DNA from: Symbiodinium natans
Lineage: Eukaryota; Sar; Dinophyceae; Suessiales; Symbiodiniaceae
DNA length: 64,000 nt
Assembly: GCA_905221605.1 (NCBI GenBank)
Contig: CAJNDS010000184.1
Location: 71,501-135,500, forward strand
Reading direction: 5' to 3'
Below, piece after piece: positions 33,652 to 46,041 of the stretch. Positions within the stretch are counted from its first letter, which is position 1, and every line of letters begins with the position of its first letter. The notes beneath the pieces are model-generated. The model searched no databases and was not told the DNA's origin. It saw only the letters and a program-made list of their open reading frames with translations. Made by a program: the position numbers and the translations under genes.

Positions 33652-34973
33652 CGATAGATGCCTGCTCAACCTAGCCGGCGTACGATTATTTTCAGACAAC
33701 TATCTGTGCTGGTAACTTGTTGTTTCCGCCTCTTATTTCGGCTACCCTACACACAGGCTCTGGGACGAAGCCCCTGCACTGTAGATGCTTCTCATGTCGC
33801 CACATGCCAGAATGCAAGCATGGATCCCCCGCATTGTACTCACTTCCAGTTAATGCTTCTCAACCAATCTTACACAGGATGCTCAAAAAGTCGACATTTA
33901 CATCCAGCATCTGCCCGCAAAGGTGCCGTAATGATGCTGCCTTTGTAATGAACCTGCAGGCAGGGGAACAATCGGAAAAGAGATGCCCTACAAATCTCTG
34001 AAGGCTAGCTGTGCTCCTACACGACCATGGCATGCCAGACGGCCCATCACGCCGATTGTTCCCGGTCTCCAGTGGCAAAACACTTTGCCTTGCGCAGGCA
34101 CATGACAAACAAACGTGCCTGGTGGCTCTCAGTCTGCTCGAGTTTCCGGGCTTCCTGGCTGCACTCAAGCCGAAAGGCACATGGATTGCTGAAGTGTGAC
34201 GCTAGCAGCACCACCCAGCTTCCAGCTCATTCCCACCTTCGCGGTGCTCACACGGAACATCGTCAACCATCCATCGCCGCGCCTGCCAATTGCTCGAATT
34301 TACACCCAGCAACCATGAGGAACATGCGGAATGTAAAGGTCCTGCTGAGGATAGGTATTTATGCTACATTTGTCGAGGGGGCCCTTTGTGTAATCCCCAG
34401 ATTCAGGAAACACATTTCCACATCCAAATTGTGGCAACATGTGCCGTGGGAGCAGCTAATGTCCATCGTATCGTTAGCCCTACAATGCTAGTCTTTTTTC
34501 GCCTGGCAACGTGACCGAGCCTGAGCTGACAGTCCGAGAGTGGCCACAAGGTCCTGAGGGAAGGTTGCTGTGCAAGTTTTCGTGAGATCTTTCAAAGATC
34601 TTTCAGTGATTCCCAAGTCCGGTCGCAAGTTGCCAGCAAGTTTGTCACAATCGACTGACCCACTTTTCTTCTGTGGTCGCATGCTCAGGCATCGGCTCTT
34701 CCAACTTGGATCTCAGAGCAACGCCATCGCGTGCCCAGGGTGAGGCCTGGATTGCACAGCGGTGGTCACTGGTGATGTGTGTGTGTGTGCCATATAAGTG
34801 ACAGATGTTGACATGAAGCCAGTGGATCTACCGTGGCCAAGGTGCAGATAACGAAATCATGTAGTCCTCACTCGTCCTCTTCTTTTCTGTACCTGGGCCA
34901 TGCTGGGCTCAACACTTGCGTATTCCGCCGAGGCCTTCGGCTGTAGGAGTTTTTGTAGTGTTTCAAGTACCCA

Positions 34974-36114
34974 TTAAAAAATCGCACCACCCAATCCGCC
35001 TTCCCGGACCCGGCCGACCAAGGGCCCCGTGAGCCGCGCACTTGCCAACAGCCAAGAGCTGTTCCATCTGTTCCGAACCCCCGACAAATACCCCCGCAAA
35101 CATGATGGATCTGCTAATTGCCCCCCGGAGGCTCCCCTGTGGACCTGGCATGGTCTTGCGTAGGTCCCTGCGGACTTCCTATTCCCAAAACCCCCCTTAC
35201 GCACGCTATGCACCTGCTGCGAAGGTATCCGGAAGCCCTCCAGGCTCTTTGTGGACCTCCTATGATGGTCCGTGCTTGATGTGAGTTGTATTCGTGGAAA
35301 GTACTCCCGCATGGTGCTTACAACTTCATTCTGTTCCCTACTTGTCGGGCGTAGTGTTTTGTTCCGAGAAGCGCCCTGCAGGCATGACATGTCGAGCGAA
35401 GTGCCAGTACGTTTGATGTGTGCATGGAAACTTGCAATATTCCTGGTGTCATGCTTTTGTTGGAGTTCTTGCAGGCTCCTTGTTTTTGCGCGTGCAATTT
35501 CCAAAGCGAGCGGTAGAAAGCAGTGCAGCTGTGGCGAGCGGGGATTGCTCCGTCTCGGGTTGCAGCATGACTCCCCACACTTCCACCATGTACGCCAAAT
35601 CGTCGCAGCGTAGAACCATGCTTGTCCAAGCAAGCGGGGACATTCCTGCACAAGACTTTTCAGTTTCTTCAAGCGCCCGCCAGCGTTGCCGGATGGAGAT
35701 TCTGCCAAGCAGCGCATCGTCACTGATGCCAATGACCAAAGTAGGACTCATGGGGATTAACGGTGATGTTCTGCACCGACCGACTACACGCGGATTCTGC
35801 TCAGCCGTGCTGCGTCGCGACCTGTTCCGGGAACATCTCGCTCTGCCAGAGATGTTCCCAATAGCACAGTGTGTCCAGATAGCCGACAGTGCTGTTTGCA
35901 GATGATGCCAAAAGAACAGATCCACCAGCAAGTGATACTGCTCAGTACAGCTCCTACCCTTTTTTTTCACTTCAGGCTCCTGCCGATGAGACGCGCAGAT
36001 CCACGTAACATCGGCATGGCTTGTCTTACCTCGACGGTTAGAGGGCAATGTGGTTGTGGAATCCGGCAAGAGCCAACGGGCGCCATAGGCATTGCCTACC
36101 TGTGTCAGCGACAT
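34974..36114 (-). pseudogene. Possible degenerate coding sequence, unknown
   Basis: Two overlapping minus frames look protein-like in succession: 35,800-35,530 (GISDDALLGRISIRQRWRAL, EETEKSCAGMSPLAWTSMVL, DDLAYMVEVWGVML) and 35,530-35,270 in a shifted frame (LALEIARAKTRSLQELQQKH, REQNEVVSTMREYFPRIQL). A frameshift near 35,530 would join them. I considered a LINE reverse transcriptase remnant but found no YxDD or other RT motif. The plus strand is also open for 161 codons here, so the call is uncertain. Confidence 0.25.
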
Positions 36115-36879
36115 ATCTGGCTATATGACACGAGTGTGTATTGGGGGATGATGACATCGAAGGAGGAATGCACGGCCCAAATCTGGAAGGCCGTGAAATG
36201 ACGAGTTACTGTTGACGTGCGGAAAGAATGCCTCGCGTTGCATTTGCCAGTCTGCAGTCTTGAATGTGCGCTTGATTGCATGCCTGCCTTGTCATCATGG
36301 CACCTCGGACGAAACCTGCATGGAAGACACACGAACCTGCGCTGAAATGCTGACAAGGAGTTGCTCTTCCTGGAGCTGAGGAACCAAACAGCGCGCACGC
36401 CACTCACAAGCATGCACACTGGGCCGCTAGGCAACTTTGCAGTTGCCCCAGCGAACTAAGGCTATCCCTGTGGAAGAACACCTCCTGAATAAGAAGTCGC
36501 AACGCGCCGATGAAGCTCCCGCTTGGCTGGTGCAAACACGCTGCCAAAAAGGTGGCTACGCGGGTGACTCGCACATGAATCGAGCGATTCATCAATTGAA
36601 ACCCAGTCTGCTGCATTATGACGTGCTAATTGTGTCGTGGTCCTGCTGCCTCTCGAGTGGTTATCTGTATTCGGATTCATGGCCTTTATCAAGTTGTTAC
36701 TTTGTTGCTGGCGGGGTTTACGGGAGGATAGGGAGCAACACATAGGAACATGGGCGATCTGTGGCCGATCCATACAAACATGCTTCGACCCCAAGGCTAC
36801 ACTAAATATCGTTAAAAACTTGAGTACTCCTCCTACATGGCATGCGGCATGTGCTGAATCCAGTTAAGGTGCTAATCTC

Positions 36880-37137
36880 CAAGATACCTCCGTCGTAATA
36901 CTCCACGGCCATCTTCGCATGATCCGGAGCATTGAACTGGATCGAGGCCACACAATCCTTGGCTTTCCAAGGTCGACAATCAACCTTGAGTACGCAATGC
37001 TGCAGGAAGAAATGACGAAGCAAATACGAGCAGCTTCCTCGACAAACACATTCACACGTTAAGAGCCGAGGTTCGTTCAGCACGCACTTCTCGATCGGGC
37101 CAACGTGCTTCTCAAAGATGTGTCTCGGATGGTCAAA
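36880..37137 (-). CDS. RNA recognition motif (RRM)-like exon(s)
   Basis: The minus frame contains the helix-1/strand-2 region of an RRM (HIFEKHVGPIEKCVL, 37,119-37,078) and the RNP1/helix-2 region (KDCVASIQFNAPDHAKMAVE, then YYDGGIL, ending 36,880). RRMs bind single-stranded RNA. The family spacing between the two parts is shorter than the 31 codons present, so an intron inside (acceptor AAG|G at 36,984) is likely. An upstream frame at about 37,500-37,420 (LAKVPCKEVNTKAVLESYF) could be the start of the same or another RRM. The RNP1 aromatic is reduced to a single Phe. Protein identity unknown. Confidence 0.5.
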
Positions 37138-38006
37138 CTGAAACACTGCAAAAACCCACTTGTTCAGAACGTTCAAATAATATCAGCCAATATCTGAGCC
37201 AAAACCAAACTCTCCAGGCATAGCTGGCGCTGTCAAGCGATGCTGCCAAGAAGCTGAAGGTCCTTGGACTTGACGCTCTTCATGAGGTTGTACACCTCAA
37301 AACTCTTCGCAAAGTCATTGCCGCAAACCAATAAGCATGTCATGGCCACAGCATGTCCTGAAAATCGATTGTGTACATTTTGGACTGTGCACGTGTGTAC
37401 ACTGCTGTGTGGACTGTTTAGCCTGAAGTAGGATTCAAGAACTGCCTTTGTGTTGACCTCCTTGCACGGAACTTTTGCCAAGGAGCTTTCACGCGGTTCA
37501 GCCGAGGTCGAACCCTGCATCAATGTGCGGAATAAGTGGCTATGGCGGCTAAGCTTAGAGTACATGTGGCGGAACCCTTACAGGGTCGGATCTCTAAATT
37601 CCAAATCCTTTGAAGCCCCGGAGCTTTAGAGATTTTAGAGGCCTGACAACTTGGCACTTTGGCATTCGTGGAATTTAATTTGGTAATCAGTCCCAAGGCG
37701 CGGAATTCTAGAAACCCATCAACGAGCACAGCATCAAGCAATTGCTTTCAAATTTCAAACTCTTGTTTATCCCGTTGCTAGTGCGAGCAGTCGAATGCAA
37801 GAGCGTTTGGACCACACATTGATGGCAGAAGGGTCTATATTGCTCGGACACATCCAGCTGTTGGCTCTTCTAGATACCTTTGACTTTGACAGGTCACGTA
37901 GGCATGGTCTCCCAGGGGGAGCCCGACATGCTGCCGGTCGCTTGTCTTGCCTCAGAAACCACGAAAGAACCCGCAGTTCACCACGTTCACCATAGTTCAC
38001 CCATCT

Positions 38007-38530
38007 TCAAATGGTTCTCTTATCCAAGGCCAGAAGCCTGATGCCAAGCTGCCTCGATGCCAGGCGGGCCCGGCTGCTCTTGGGCCTCAGCAATGGAACG
38101 CCTGGACACCAGCCAGGCTTGGACTTTGTAAGCATCTGCTGGACCCAAAAAAAAGTCGAGCAAGCACGCGAAGAAGGCCGCGACGACATCTGCGTCAGGG
38201 GACTTCCTGAGCCGGAGTGCTTTCATGTTGGGGCGCTTTCCGATGGCAACGGCAGAAATGCGAGCAACCATGGAATGCCATGGCACTTATTGCATCTGCA
38301 CTCTCGTGTTGGCCTACCTCCTGGCTTTATTACCCGTTCCCCACGCCACAGGTTATTGTCACTTCACTCCGAGACACGGCCGGCCGAGTGCGAACTTTGG
38401 CCTGAGACAATGAGACAATACCAAGCTTCAGACTGCTGCGCAAGAAAAGCCACCAGTACCGAACCGTGACAGCCGCCAAGCCGAAGTAACTTACGTCAAA
38501 GGGGCAACGCATCTGGAAGTTCATCAGCAC
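38007..38530 (-). CDS. Candidate exons, unknown
   Basis: The frame from 38,530 reads LMNFQMRCPFDVSYFGLAAV. The frame 38,286-38,020 reads RISAVAIGKRPNMKALRLRK, SPDADVVAAFFACLLDFFLG and SRRSIAEAQEQPGPPGIEAA. They lie upstream of the RRM-like exon on the same strand and might be its 5' exons. No domain recognised. Confidence 0.25.
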
Positions 38531-39524
38531 CAGGCTGGCTTCGCTGCCTCAGCTTGATGCTTCATAGTGCAGTGCAATGAGTTTAGGATAGTTTAGGACA
38601 CTGCATGGCCAGTCGTTCTGGATTGAAAGTGCTCTGACAGCCGTCGTTTCAATCCAGCGGCTGGTCCTGATACTCCAGCATTGCCGCTAGCAGCTCCTGC
38701 CATAGGTGCTTTAAGGGGTGCTTTGGGCAGGACGGTGTAGACACACACACACACACATCATGCGCGTGGCTCGCAGGAGCCCACTCATAACATGTGAATC
38801 ATAAGTGAATTGTTGAATGGAACCTTTGTGATCTCATTGACGCGGGGCCTGGATTGGAATGTCCAGGGAAAGGCCCAATGTCAAGGCCGGCGCGCCTCGA
38901 AACTGATTACAGCCTTCATCATCGAGCATCACGGTCCAAAAGCTGATCGTTGGAAGAGATGCTTTATGGTGCTAGCTGCTAGATGCACATGTGAGCGTCC
39001 ATGTTCTGCGCAGTTCCACTGAGCTGGCGTCCTGTGGCTCCCGGGCCTTCCTGAGAAAGGGGGCAGGCGGAAGAGGGGAAGGGCGGTACATAGATATATA
39101 TATATGTGTGCGCATGGAGAAGAGAATTCGATGTATTGACACTCAGGATTCCAGGCATCTGGTGCCTTCATGCCGATGGAGCTGCCCACGCAGGAGACAT
39201 GAATCGGCAGGGAGTACCCCATGATTCGCCTCTACGTTGCACCAGGACTGAGCAGGACTGGGAATTAAGACTCACCAGGCCAACAGCATCAAGCATCATT
39301 GATCAACTACAGCTCAGACTGTCTGGCGCTACCCCTGCCTCTGATAGCGCGTATGCGGCAAAGGTGCGGCTAATTGCAGCGGCAACTTCTTGTAATCTCT
39401 GGTAATGCATTGTTCTGTAGCTTCGGATGATGGGCTTCGTTGGACAGCCTATGCTTGCAAGCTGAATTCAGATCTTGTTTGGCAAGCAACTGCGCAAATC
39501 TTGGAGCAACGTTTCCAGCTAAAC

Positions 39525-40665
39525 TTAGGCCAAGAAATGACGTGCGAGATTGTCAGCGGCACGTGATCGACTCGCAATCTTGAGATGTCGCGGCCATTCT
39601 TGGCCTGTTGCCATCTGGACAGAGGAAACCATGGCGTGCGGTTGAATAGTGGTTGAATCATTCGAAAGGTCTGCCACGCAGCCGGGTTCCAGACCTTTCA
39701 TTAGCCCTCGCTGCCAATCCGCATGTCTGGGCCTAATTGGCACAAAATCCAACTTGTGTCATAAAAACATCCTCGTAGTAGGCCTCCATTTGTTCTTGTT
39801 GCAGTGCTCCCTTCCCGGGCCGCTCACCAACAGCGTGCGGGCCACTGGCTTCCGGGTCTCCTGGGCCAAGGTTGAGGAGTTGCATGTCGTTGGGGAAAAT
39901 TGAGGACGCGGGGACGGTGACTTCTGACGCGTCACTGATGCGTCATCAATGATTTCTGGTTCTTGGGCCCAGGCCACCCTCAGCGCCTGCTCAGCAGAAC
40001 TTAATGCTCTGAGCGCTGCATCCTGGGCGCATCACGATCTTTGTCAGTGCAGGCCACGCAAAACAAAATGTCTTGGTTCGGCACGTAGTCTGCAAACTGA
40101 ATTCGCACTTCGGCTAAGGCAAGCAGTGCCTGTGACCAGGTTGTGATAGCTGCTAGCTGATAGCTGATGTCAAACATGTGTCGGCTCGGTGTAGTTTCCA
40201 TGTACTCCTCTGCTGGATGCTGCCTTCACATCGCCGGCTTCGCCGGCTTCCATTCGCACTGCCTCTGAAGCCAAACTCATCGCCTTCCAATGGGCGCTCT
40301 GTCGGGGCGTCATCGTCACAAGCAATGTGGTCTCGACACTGCCTTCTTGAAATCCTCAGCAAACAAGGCCACCTCATGGCAGGCGACAGTGTAAGCCAAC
40401 AGCAGCTTCAATGCAACTGCAATCATGCAGTCAAACGTGCGAAATATGCGAAGCCCTCTGACTCTTGGGTACTCCTGCGTTTGGCACCTTGGCCTGCGCC
40501 TGCAAAATTCGGCTTCGCCTCGGATCTTGCATTCTCAGATCCGGCATTATCTGGCACTGCCTTCTCATGTCTGGTCTCAAGGTGCTGGCAGCGAGGCCAC
40601 AGGTCGTGCTGAAGCAACGGCAAGAGGCCGTTCAGCAGCTGGTGCCTGTCCTCCACTCCACACAC
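39525..40665 (-). CDS. Candidate multi-exon gene, unknown
   Basis: Protein-like minus frames follow each other: 40,665-40,430 (DRHQLLNGLLPLLQHDLWPR, SENARSEAKPNFAGAGQGAK), 40,350-40,210 (DDDAPTERPLEGDEFGFRGS), 40,040-39,930 (DAALRALSSAEQALRVAWAQ, EPEIIDDASV) and 39,752-39,525. Alternative frames in 40,201-40,001 are also open. Polar, Ala/Glu-rich composition suggests a helical or disordered protein. Function unknown; exon limits not resolved. Confidence 0.3.
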
Positions 40666-41218
40666 TGGCTAAGCATGGTTAAGCAAAGAACTGTATGGCT
40701 TGGCCTGCTGCTGCGTCATTAGTATGCACATTGAGGCATGGCATACTTCTACTGCCGATAGGCATTCAACAAGCTTAACTACTCATGCATTCACCCACCT
40801 CCTATCTACTTACATTGGGCCGCTTCCGGCCGCCATTGTAATGAAAATCCCAGCTTATTTAAGTTTGTCCCTGGAGATACCCACCTACCCTCCTGCGCTT
40901 ACCCCCGGCAGGCTAGGGGCGAAGGCCCCCCGCAGCTTGAAATTTGCCGGGCATGGGGGTGCAGTACTTAGGAACTTGAAAAGCTTTGGCCTGGGTATTG
41001 TAGCTGAACCATCACACTGTAGGAAACTTGCATCTCCGCAGCGTGAAAGCAGCAGCATCAAACACAAAAATTGTGCGACTGCGTTGTGTGATCTTCAATC
41101 CTCTTCCGATCTCAACTCGTACGGACAGCTTGTTGGTAGCGGGCCGAGGTGGAGGGCGCGAAGCCGGGCAGCATGTACAATTTGCTTGTTCAAGTTCAAT
41201 GGTTAAAGGCGTTATTCT

Positions 41219-41677
41219 TCACAGCTTGCTGCAAGCCTGCGGCAAGCAGCGCCTCAGCCAAAAGAAGATTGGCCTGCACGCGTGTGAGAAACATGAGGCA
41301 ACATTTCGATGGTAGCTGCCAGCAGCTGTAGCTGACGGCTCGGCATGACTCAGCTCCTGGTGCCTCCGCATCCGAAGGCTCGGCAGCCTGGTGCACTGAA
41401 GCTTCCGATTTTTTTGGCATGCTTTGGTCATCCTGAAGCTCACTGTGTCACTGGGCCTGCAGTCGCCTGGCTGCCTGCGGGACAACGGTTCCCGGTACGC
41501 ATTTTCCATTGTCCATGTTGTGCAGTTCTCTCTCTGTCTGCAAATGTCTCGATGAACCTCTTGTGCTGTTCTGCCATGGCCCGTCTCAAGCAGGCAGCGC
41601 ACCACTCCTCTCAGGGCCTCTGGACATGCAACACTTTTGAACACTGCTCTCTCTTGGTTTGCCTTGCATGCGGTCAC
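41219..41677 (-). CDS. Weak candidate exon, unknown
   Basis: A 152-codon minus frame reads ERAVFKSVACPEALRGVVRC and GRTAQEVHRDICRQRENC, with charged composition. A 163-codon plus frame overlaps it, so coding status is unclear. It lies directly downstream of the coiled-coil exons at 41.8-42.0 kb. Confidence 0.2.
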   Translation of the reverse strand: MTACKANQERAVFKSVACPEALRGVVRCLLETGHGRTAQEVHRDICRQRENCTTWTMENAYREPLSRRQPGDCRPSDTVSFRMTKACQKNRKLQCTRLPSLRMRRHQELSHAEPSATAAGSYHRNVASCFSHACRPIFFWLRRCLPQACSKL

Positions 41678-41811
41678 AGATCAAGAATCCTCAGCAGCTA
41701 CTCTGAGCCGAGCACATCGAGATTGCTTCCGTCAGTGTCCAAGATCTTCCTGCTGCCCGAATCCACACGATGCGTGTCGCACGCTAGTAGGAGCACACCA
41801 TGGCGTTGCTA

Positions 41812-42062
41812 TAACGCCGTCCTGTACATTGCATAAGCCTGCTGAAGGTTTCCGCTGACCCTCTGCTCCTCTGCCTGCCAGTCACCGAGGGATTGTTTCA
41901 GGTTTGCAATTGCGTTCTGGAGGGTGGGGTCCCTGATGGTCCCTGGGAGGATCTCTAAACAGGAAGGTGCGGGCTCCGGCGACCTTCGCTTGCCTTAGAG
42001 CCTTTGAGATGGCCTCTGAAGCTGAGGCTTGCTGGGCCTCGCTCGAGAATGCTATTGCCACC
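41812..42062 (-). CDS. Candidate coiled-coil exon pair
   Basis: The minus frame to the stop at 41,809 reads TIRDPTLQNAIANLKQSLGD, WQAEEQRVSGNLQQAYAMYR. A preceding frame (42,062-41,985) reads FSSEAQQASASEAISKALRQ. Both are Ala/Gln/Glu-rich with heptad-like spacing and are bounded by AG|G and GC/GT-like sites. Likely two exons of a helical protein of unknown function. Confidence 0.35.
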
Positions 42063-42352
42063 CCTTATTGTCATCTCAGGAGATCGCAAGGGCTAGAGGC
42101 CTGCAGTGCTGCAGACCCCCTATACATATCATAGACAAAAAATGAACTGATTAATGTCCAACTGTGCATTTATGGACGTTTATTCGGATGCATGTGTAAG
42201 TTGTCCTAGTAGTTGTCCTTGCAACTCATCAGACTATCCTGTCTCTAGGGTTCCTGAATCAGGAATCCTGATGTAATGAAAAAAAGCTCAACGCAGTCAA
42301 CACCGTGTCGTTGGGATGCATAGCCTCCATTGCCTCCTCCGATTCTCTCATA

Positions 42353-43398
42353 CCAGGAGGACACTTTGAACTTGCGGACTTATAACCCACTTATAAGTGA
42401 CTTAGGTTGGAGTATTTATAAGTGAGTTATAAGTAACTTAGAAGTAAGTTATAAGTAGACCTAAGTCCTATCAGGTTTTCACAAAATTGTATTTTGTACG
42501 ATCGACGTCCGTTTGCCAGGAATGGTGATTTTCGCATCCCATTTTCGCAACCGCCCGCTGCACACTCTCGCTCGTCCGGCGCAGGAAGCGTAGCCCGTGC
42601 TGGCGGCGTTGGGAGACTTCCTTGCTCAAGCGGCAATTGTGGCACTGCAAGGTTTCCACCGTCTGCTCGGCTTGGGTTCTGGTAGCTGGGTTTGGGGTTG
42701 AGGGTATAGGGATCCAAGCAGGGAGCCGGGCATGAAAAACCTGGCCCTACATGTGTAGCCCCAGCAGAACACATTGTTTTGGCCGCGCGGACATGCTCTG
42801 TTAGGCAGAGGCCTATACTGGGGCCGAGGAGACCGCGGACATCCGCGGACATCCGCGGACACCCGCGGACATCCCGCGGACGCAGCCCGGGAGCTCTCCG
42901 CAACTCACTGCTCCGCAAGCACGTCGGCGAGAAAAGCGAGGATCTCGCAATTGGCAGCGCTGTCCGGTATTTTATCAGGGTGGCAAAAGGATGCTGCGGA
43001 ACGTAGAGCAGGATGTTAGTGAGTTTTTTTGCGTGGCCCGGCGCGTGGAAACATGACGCACTGGAGCGGCTGACGTGCCGCCGTTACAAGGGGGACAACG
43101 GACAAAAACTTGAGGCGGCCGTGGCAAGTCGGGCTGCAAGGAAACCCGATTTATCACAACAACATGACACGAAAAGCAACAACAAATAGCACAAAAAAAA
43201 GGTGGTTCGTAAGTAGACCTAAGTCCACCTAAGTCAAGATAAGTCCGACAGGCCAAGTATTTATAAGTGACTTATAAACGTTTATAAGTTCAACAAAAAT
43301 CGACATACTTATAACTCACTTATAACTCAGTTACAGGACTTATAACTAAGTCGTTATAACCAAGTTATGAACAGCTTATATCCAAAGCGCCCTCCTGG
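42353..43398. mobile_element. Nonautonomous TIR element (MITE-like), TA-flanked
   Basis: Left end CCAGGAGGACACTTTGAA (42,353-) and right end, read inverted, CCAGGAGGGCGCTTTGGA agree at 15 of 18 bases. TA sits outside both ends (42,351-42,352 and 43,399-43,400), as for TA-target elements. Subterminal regions are crowded with ACTTATAAGT and TTATAAGTGA motifs in both orientations, and AAGTAGACCTAAGTCC is repeated directly at 42,453 and 43,211. The middle is GC-rich and contains a (CGCGGACATC)n minisatellite at about 42,834-42,880. The 163-codon minus frame inside (42,427-42,918) shows no transposase motif. At 1,046 bp it is large for a MITE. Confidence 0.75.
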
Positions 43399-43783
43399 TA
43401 TGAAATGAATGAAATCACACGACTCCTTGACCCTCATCTACAGTCCCGGCGCCTGCTGGAGATTGAGGCTGCGGCTAGGCTCGGCAAGACTTCCGCGCGC
43501 TCGGCCTCGTTGGAAGCATACTGCATGCTCAGTGGCCTGGGTCAGCTCAGCACAAGTTGCGAATCCAGGCCGCTTTTTCTCTTGGCAAGGGCTGGCGTTT
43601 GTTTCGAAAAAACCAGCAGCCATACGCGCAGAAAAGTTCGCCGAACACATGCAGAGTCCGACTTGCTTGAGGCCGCTTCGTTGTGTTCGCGGTGTGCCAA
43701 ATCGTCTCAAGAACGGCCGAGCAGCGGATATCGCGTGAGTTCATCTCGCTGCTCGTCGTTGCTTAGAGCATCTCTTGCGGAGC

Positions 43784-44290
43784 CTTCTCGGTGTTCTCAC
43801 AGTCCCAGTGCTTGGTCGCCTCTGGCATCATTTCGTCTGGACCGTCGCCTTGCGTGTCCTTCCTTGCAAGTCTGTCGTCCACCAAGAACAAGTCCCCCAA
43901 CTCACCCAAGCTCTCTGCACCTTGTTCTACAAGGATTGCCGATGTCCATGTTCAAGCTCATTTCGCTCATTCCATTCATTCCTAGGTCCTCGACCATCTT
44001 CACCAGTGCTGCAGCAGAGCCCAGCATCGAAGTCGATCCAGCTGTTCCCTCTTGATGCCCTCAGCTGCTTTCGATAGCAACACGTCTTTCGGCTTTTGAG
44101 AGCTGACGTAAACTGGAAGCTTCAGTTCAGAGATGTCAAGGTTGATGGCGCGCAGCTGCAACAATCCTTGGCCAACTCAAGTCCAGGTTCGCCATGCTCG
44201 CATGCGGCGATCAAGAACATCAGCGAACATCGCTCTTCCTAGCACGTCTGCCGCTCTTATTTCCAGACTCTTTGGCTTGCAGTGTGACTA
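43784..44290 (-). CDS. Candidate exons, unknown
   Basis: Minus frames read SLEIRAADVLGRAMFADVLD (about 44,270-44,190). After an AG|GA site near 44,166 they read LLQLRAINLDISELKLPVYV and KDVLLSKAAEGIKREQLDRL. Overlapping frames then give TSMLGSAAALVKMVEDLGMN and LGELGDLFLVDDRLARKD, ending EATKHWDCENTEKAPQEML at a stop near 43,768. Composition is convincing but the frame changes must be introns I cannot place. No known domain. Confidence 0.35.
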
Positions 44291-46041
44291 TGAGACCCCC
44301 TGCCAAGCTGGAGAAGGAATAAGAAACGACAAGAGGCTTGATGTCTTGCAGAGATGGGGACCCTCCGTGTATCTGTTGTCGGAGAACTACGTTGTCACTG
44401 CGTAGGCGATGGCACTCCTGAAGTGCAGTTCTTTCCGCTGCTGCAACACCTAATCATAATCTCACCTAATTACAACAATTTGCAACATACTCACATACAT
44501 CTACGCAACATGCAGCAGCGCATAGCAGCACATAGCAGGACTGTTTGCCACATCCGGTTGCTAAGGACTTACTGCATGCTTACCCCCCGGTCCTGCCGCA
44601 GGACCTTTCGCTGCTCTTCTACCTCCGCAGTTCTTGCCTGAGCCACTGACCTCAAGCGTTTGGGTGGGCAGTGGACATCTGAGCTCAACGTGGACTCTGG
44701 GGCACTGGGGCCAAGGCTCAGCAGCCGCGGCGCGCTCTACGTGCGCTGTCAAAGCACCGCACTCGCTGCGTAGCATGCCCTGTGCCTGGCAAACTCTCCG
44801 TACTTCACTTCACTTCATGCCAGTCCCCACAGGACATGCGCACACCCACAGCCCACCCCATTTTGACACGTCCATCTTTCGACGGTGCAATCAGAACCCA
44901 GCTGCAAGATCATATAGGCACCCGACGACAAGCCAGTCATAGCCAGTCCCAAGTGTGCACCACCAACGACACCAACACCCCCACAACAACGGCAACAGCA
45001 ACGTCGAGTTTGCATCCCACGTCACTGGCAGCTTTATCTGCTTTGCTGGACCGTGCGCCACAGTGTGACACGGAGAACCGCAGAGACGCCCGCGCACACA
45101 CTCACTGATTCACTCAATGTCCTATTATACGCACTTGTTATGCAAAAAGACTCGTCACCTCTTGTGCGGCAAGGAGAAGCTGTTCGCTGCGCCGCCTCAG
45201 ATCGCCAAAAATGCCATGCCGCAAGACACCGAAACACACCTCACCCAATTGCTATACCTTGCAGACTGCACAGGCATGCACAGGCGCTCATGAAACACAT
45301 GCCTCAAATGGGATCTAGCGGCTCGTTTGACGTTGCAGCTGCCAGCTCTCTGGTCTCACTCTCGAACCTAGACAAAGACATGCAAAATCATGGCAAACAC
45401 ACAGGCGCTAACTAACCGAAATACACAGCACGTACTCTTTAGTGCCCTCGCTTTGGCCTTGCCCTCATTGCAGTCAATTTGTCGATGGCGATCTCCTCTC
45501 TGGCTGCTGCCTCATACAGACACAATTTGATGGGGCGGTATCACCATTTGGGCTGCCGGAGGACAGGAGAAGGAAAACCTGACATGACCACTTGCTCATC
45601 AGCTGGACATTCTAAAACGTCATGGTGGCCGAAAAACCCATGCCCGCGCAATGCTGGTTCCCAGCCACTTGCACTCTTGCAGACGACTTTAAACAGGCGT
45701 GTCCAGGATCCAGGAGCTGCGAACCGTCCAAGTTTTTGCTGCAAGGCACGCTCTCTTCTGCATGGCGGATGTCGGACATCAGGCTTCGCAAGGACGCCGC
45801 AGCACGCTCTGACCTGCTCAAGAAATCTGCGCATGGAGCTCATTACATGGGAACGGCTTGGCATACAGGCTTCCGTCGGCTCTCCGCGCAGCCATATCCA
45901 GTGTGGCTCAATGCCTTGAAACCCCTTCGGTCAAGATCTTCGCTAGCTTCAAGATCTACGAAGGAACATGCTTCTTGAGTCTCATGAACACATGTGGCAT
46001 TGCAACTTCAATGGAAAACTTGAGCGATCAGCGCGTATGGT
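44291..46041. other. No supported gene; several open frames on both strands
   Basis: Frames at 44,561-44,776 -, 45,034-45,237 - and 45,541-45,864 - and plus frames at 45,622-46,055 are protein-like to varying degrees, with no family match. The plus frame ending at 46,055 overlaps the minus frame below by a few bases. Confidence 0.3.

Noticed and set aside
34974-36114. LINE reverse transcriptase remnant
   Set aside because: The frames resemble coding sequence but no reverse transcriptase or endonuclease motif is present on either strand.
43405-44055. 216-codon plus frame, Ser/Arg/Leu-rich
   Set aside because: Minus-strand frames over the same bases are more protein-like (TSMLGSAAALVKMVEDLGMN) and agree with the general gene direction.
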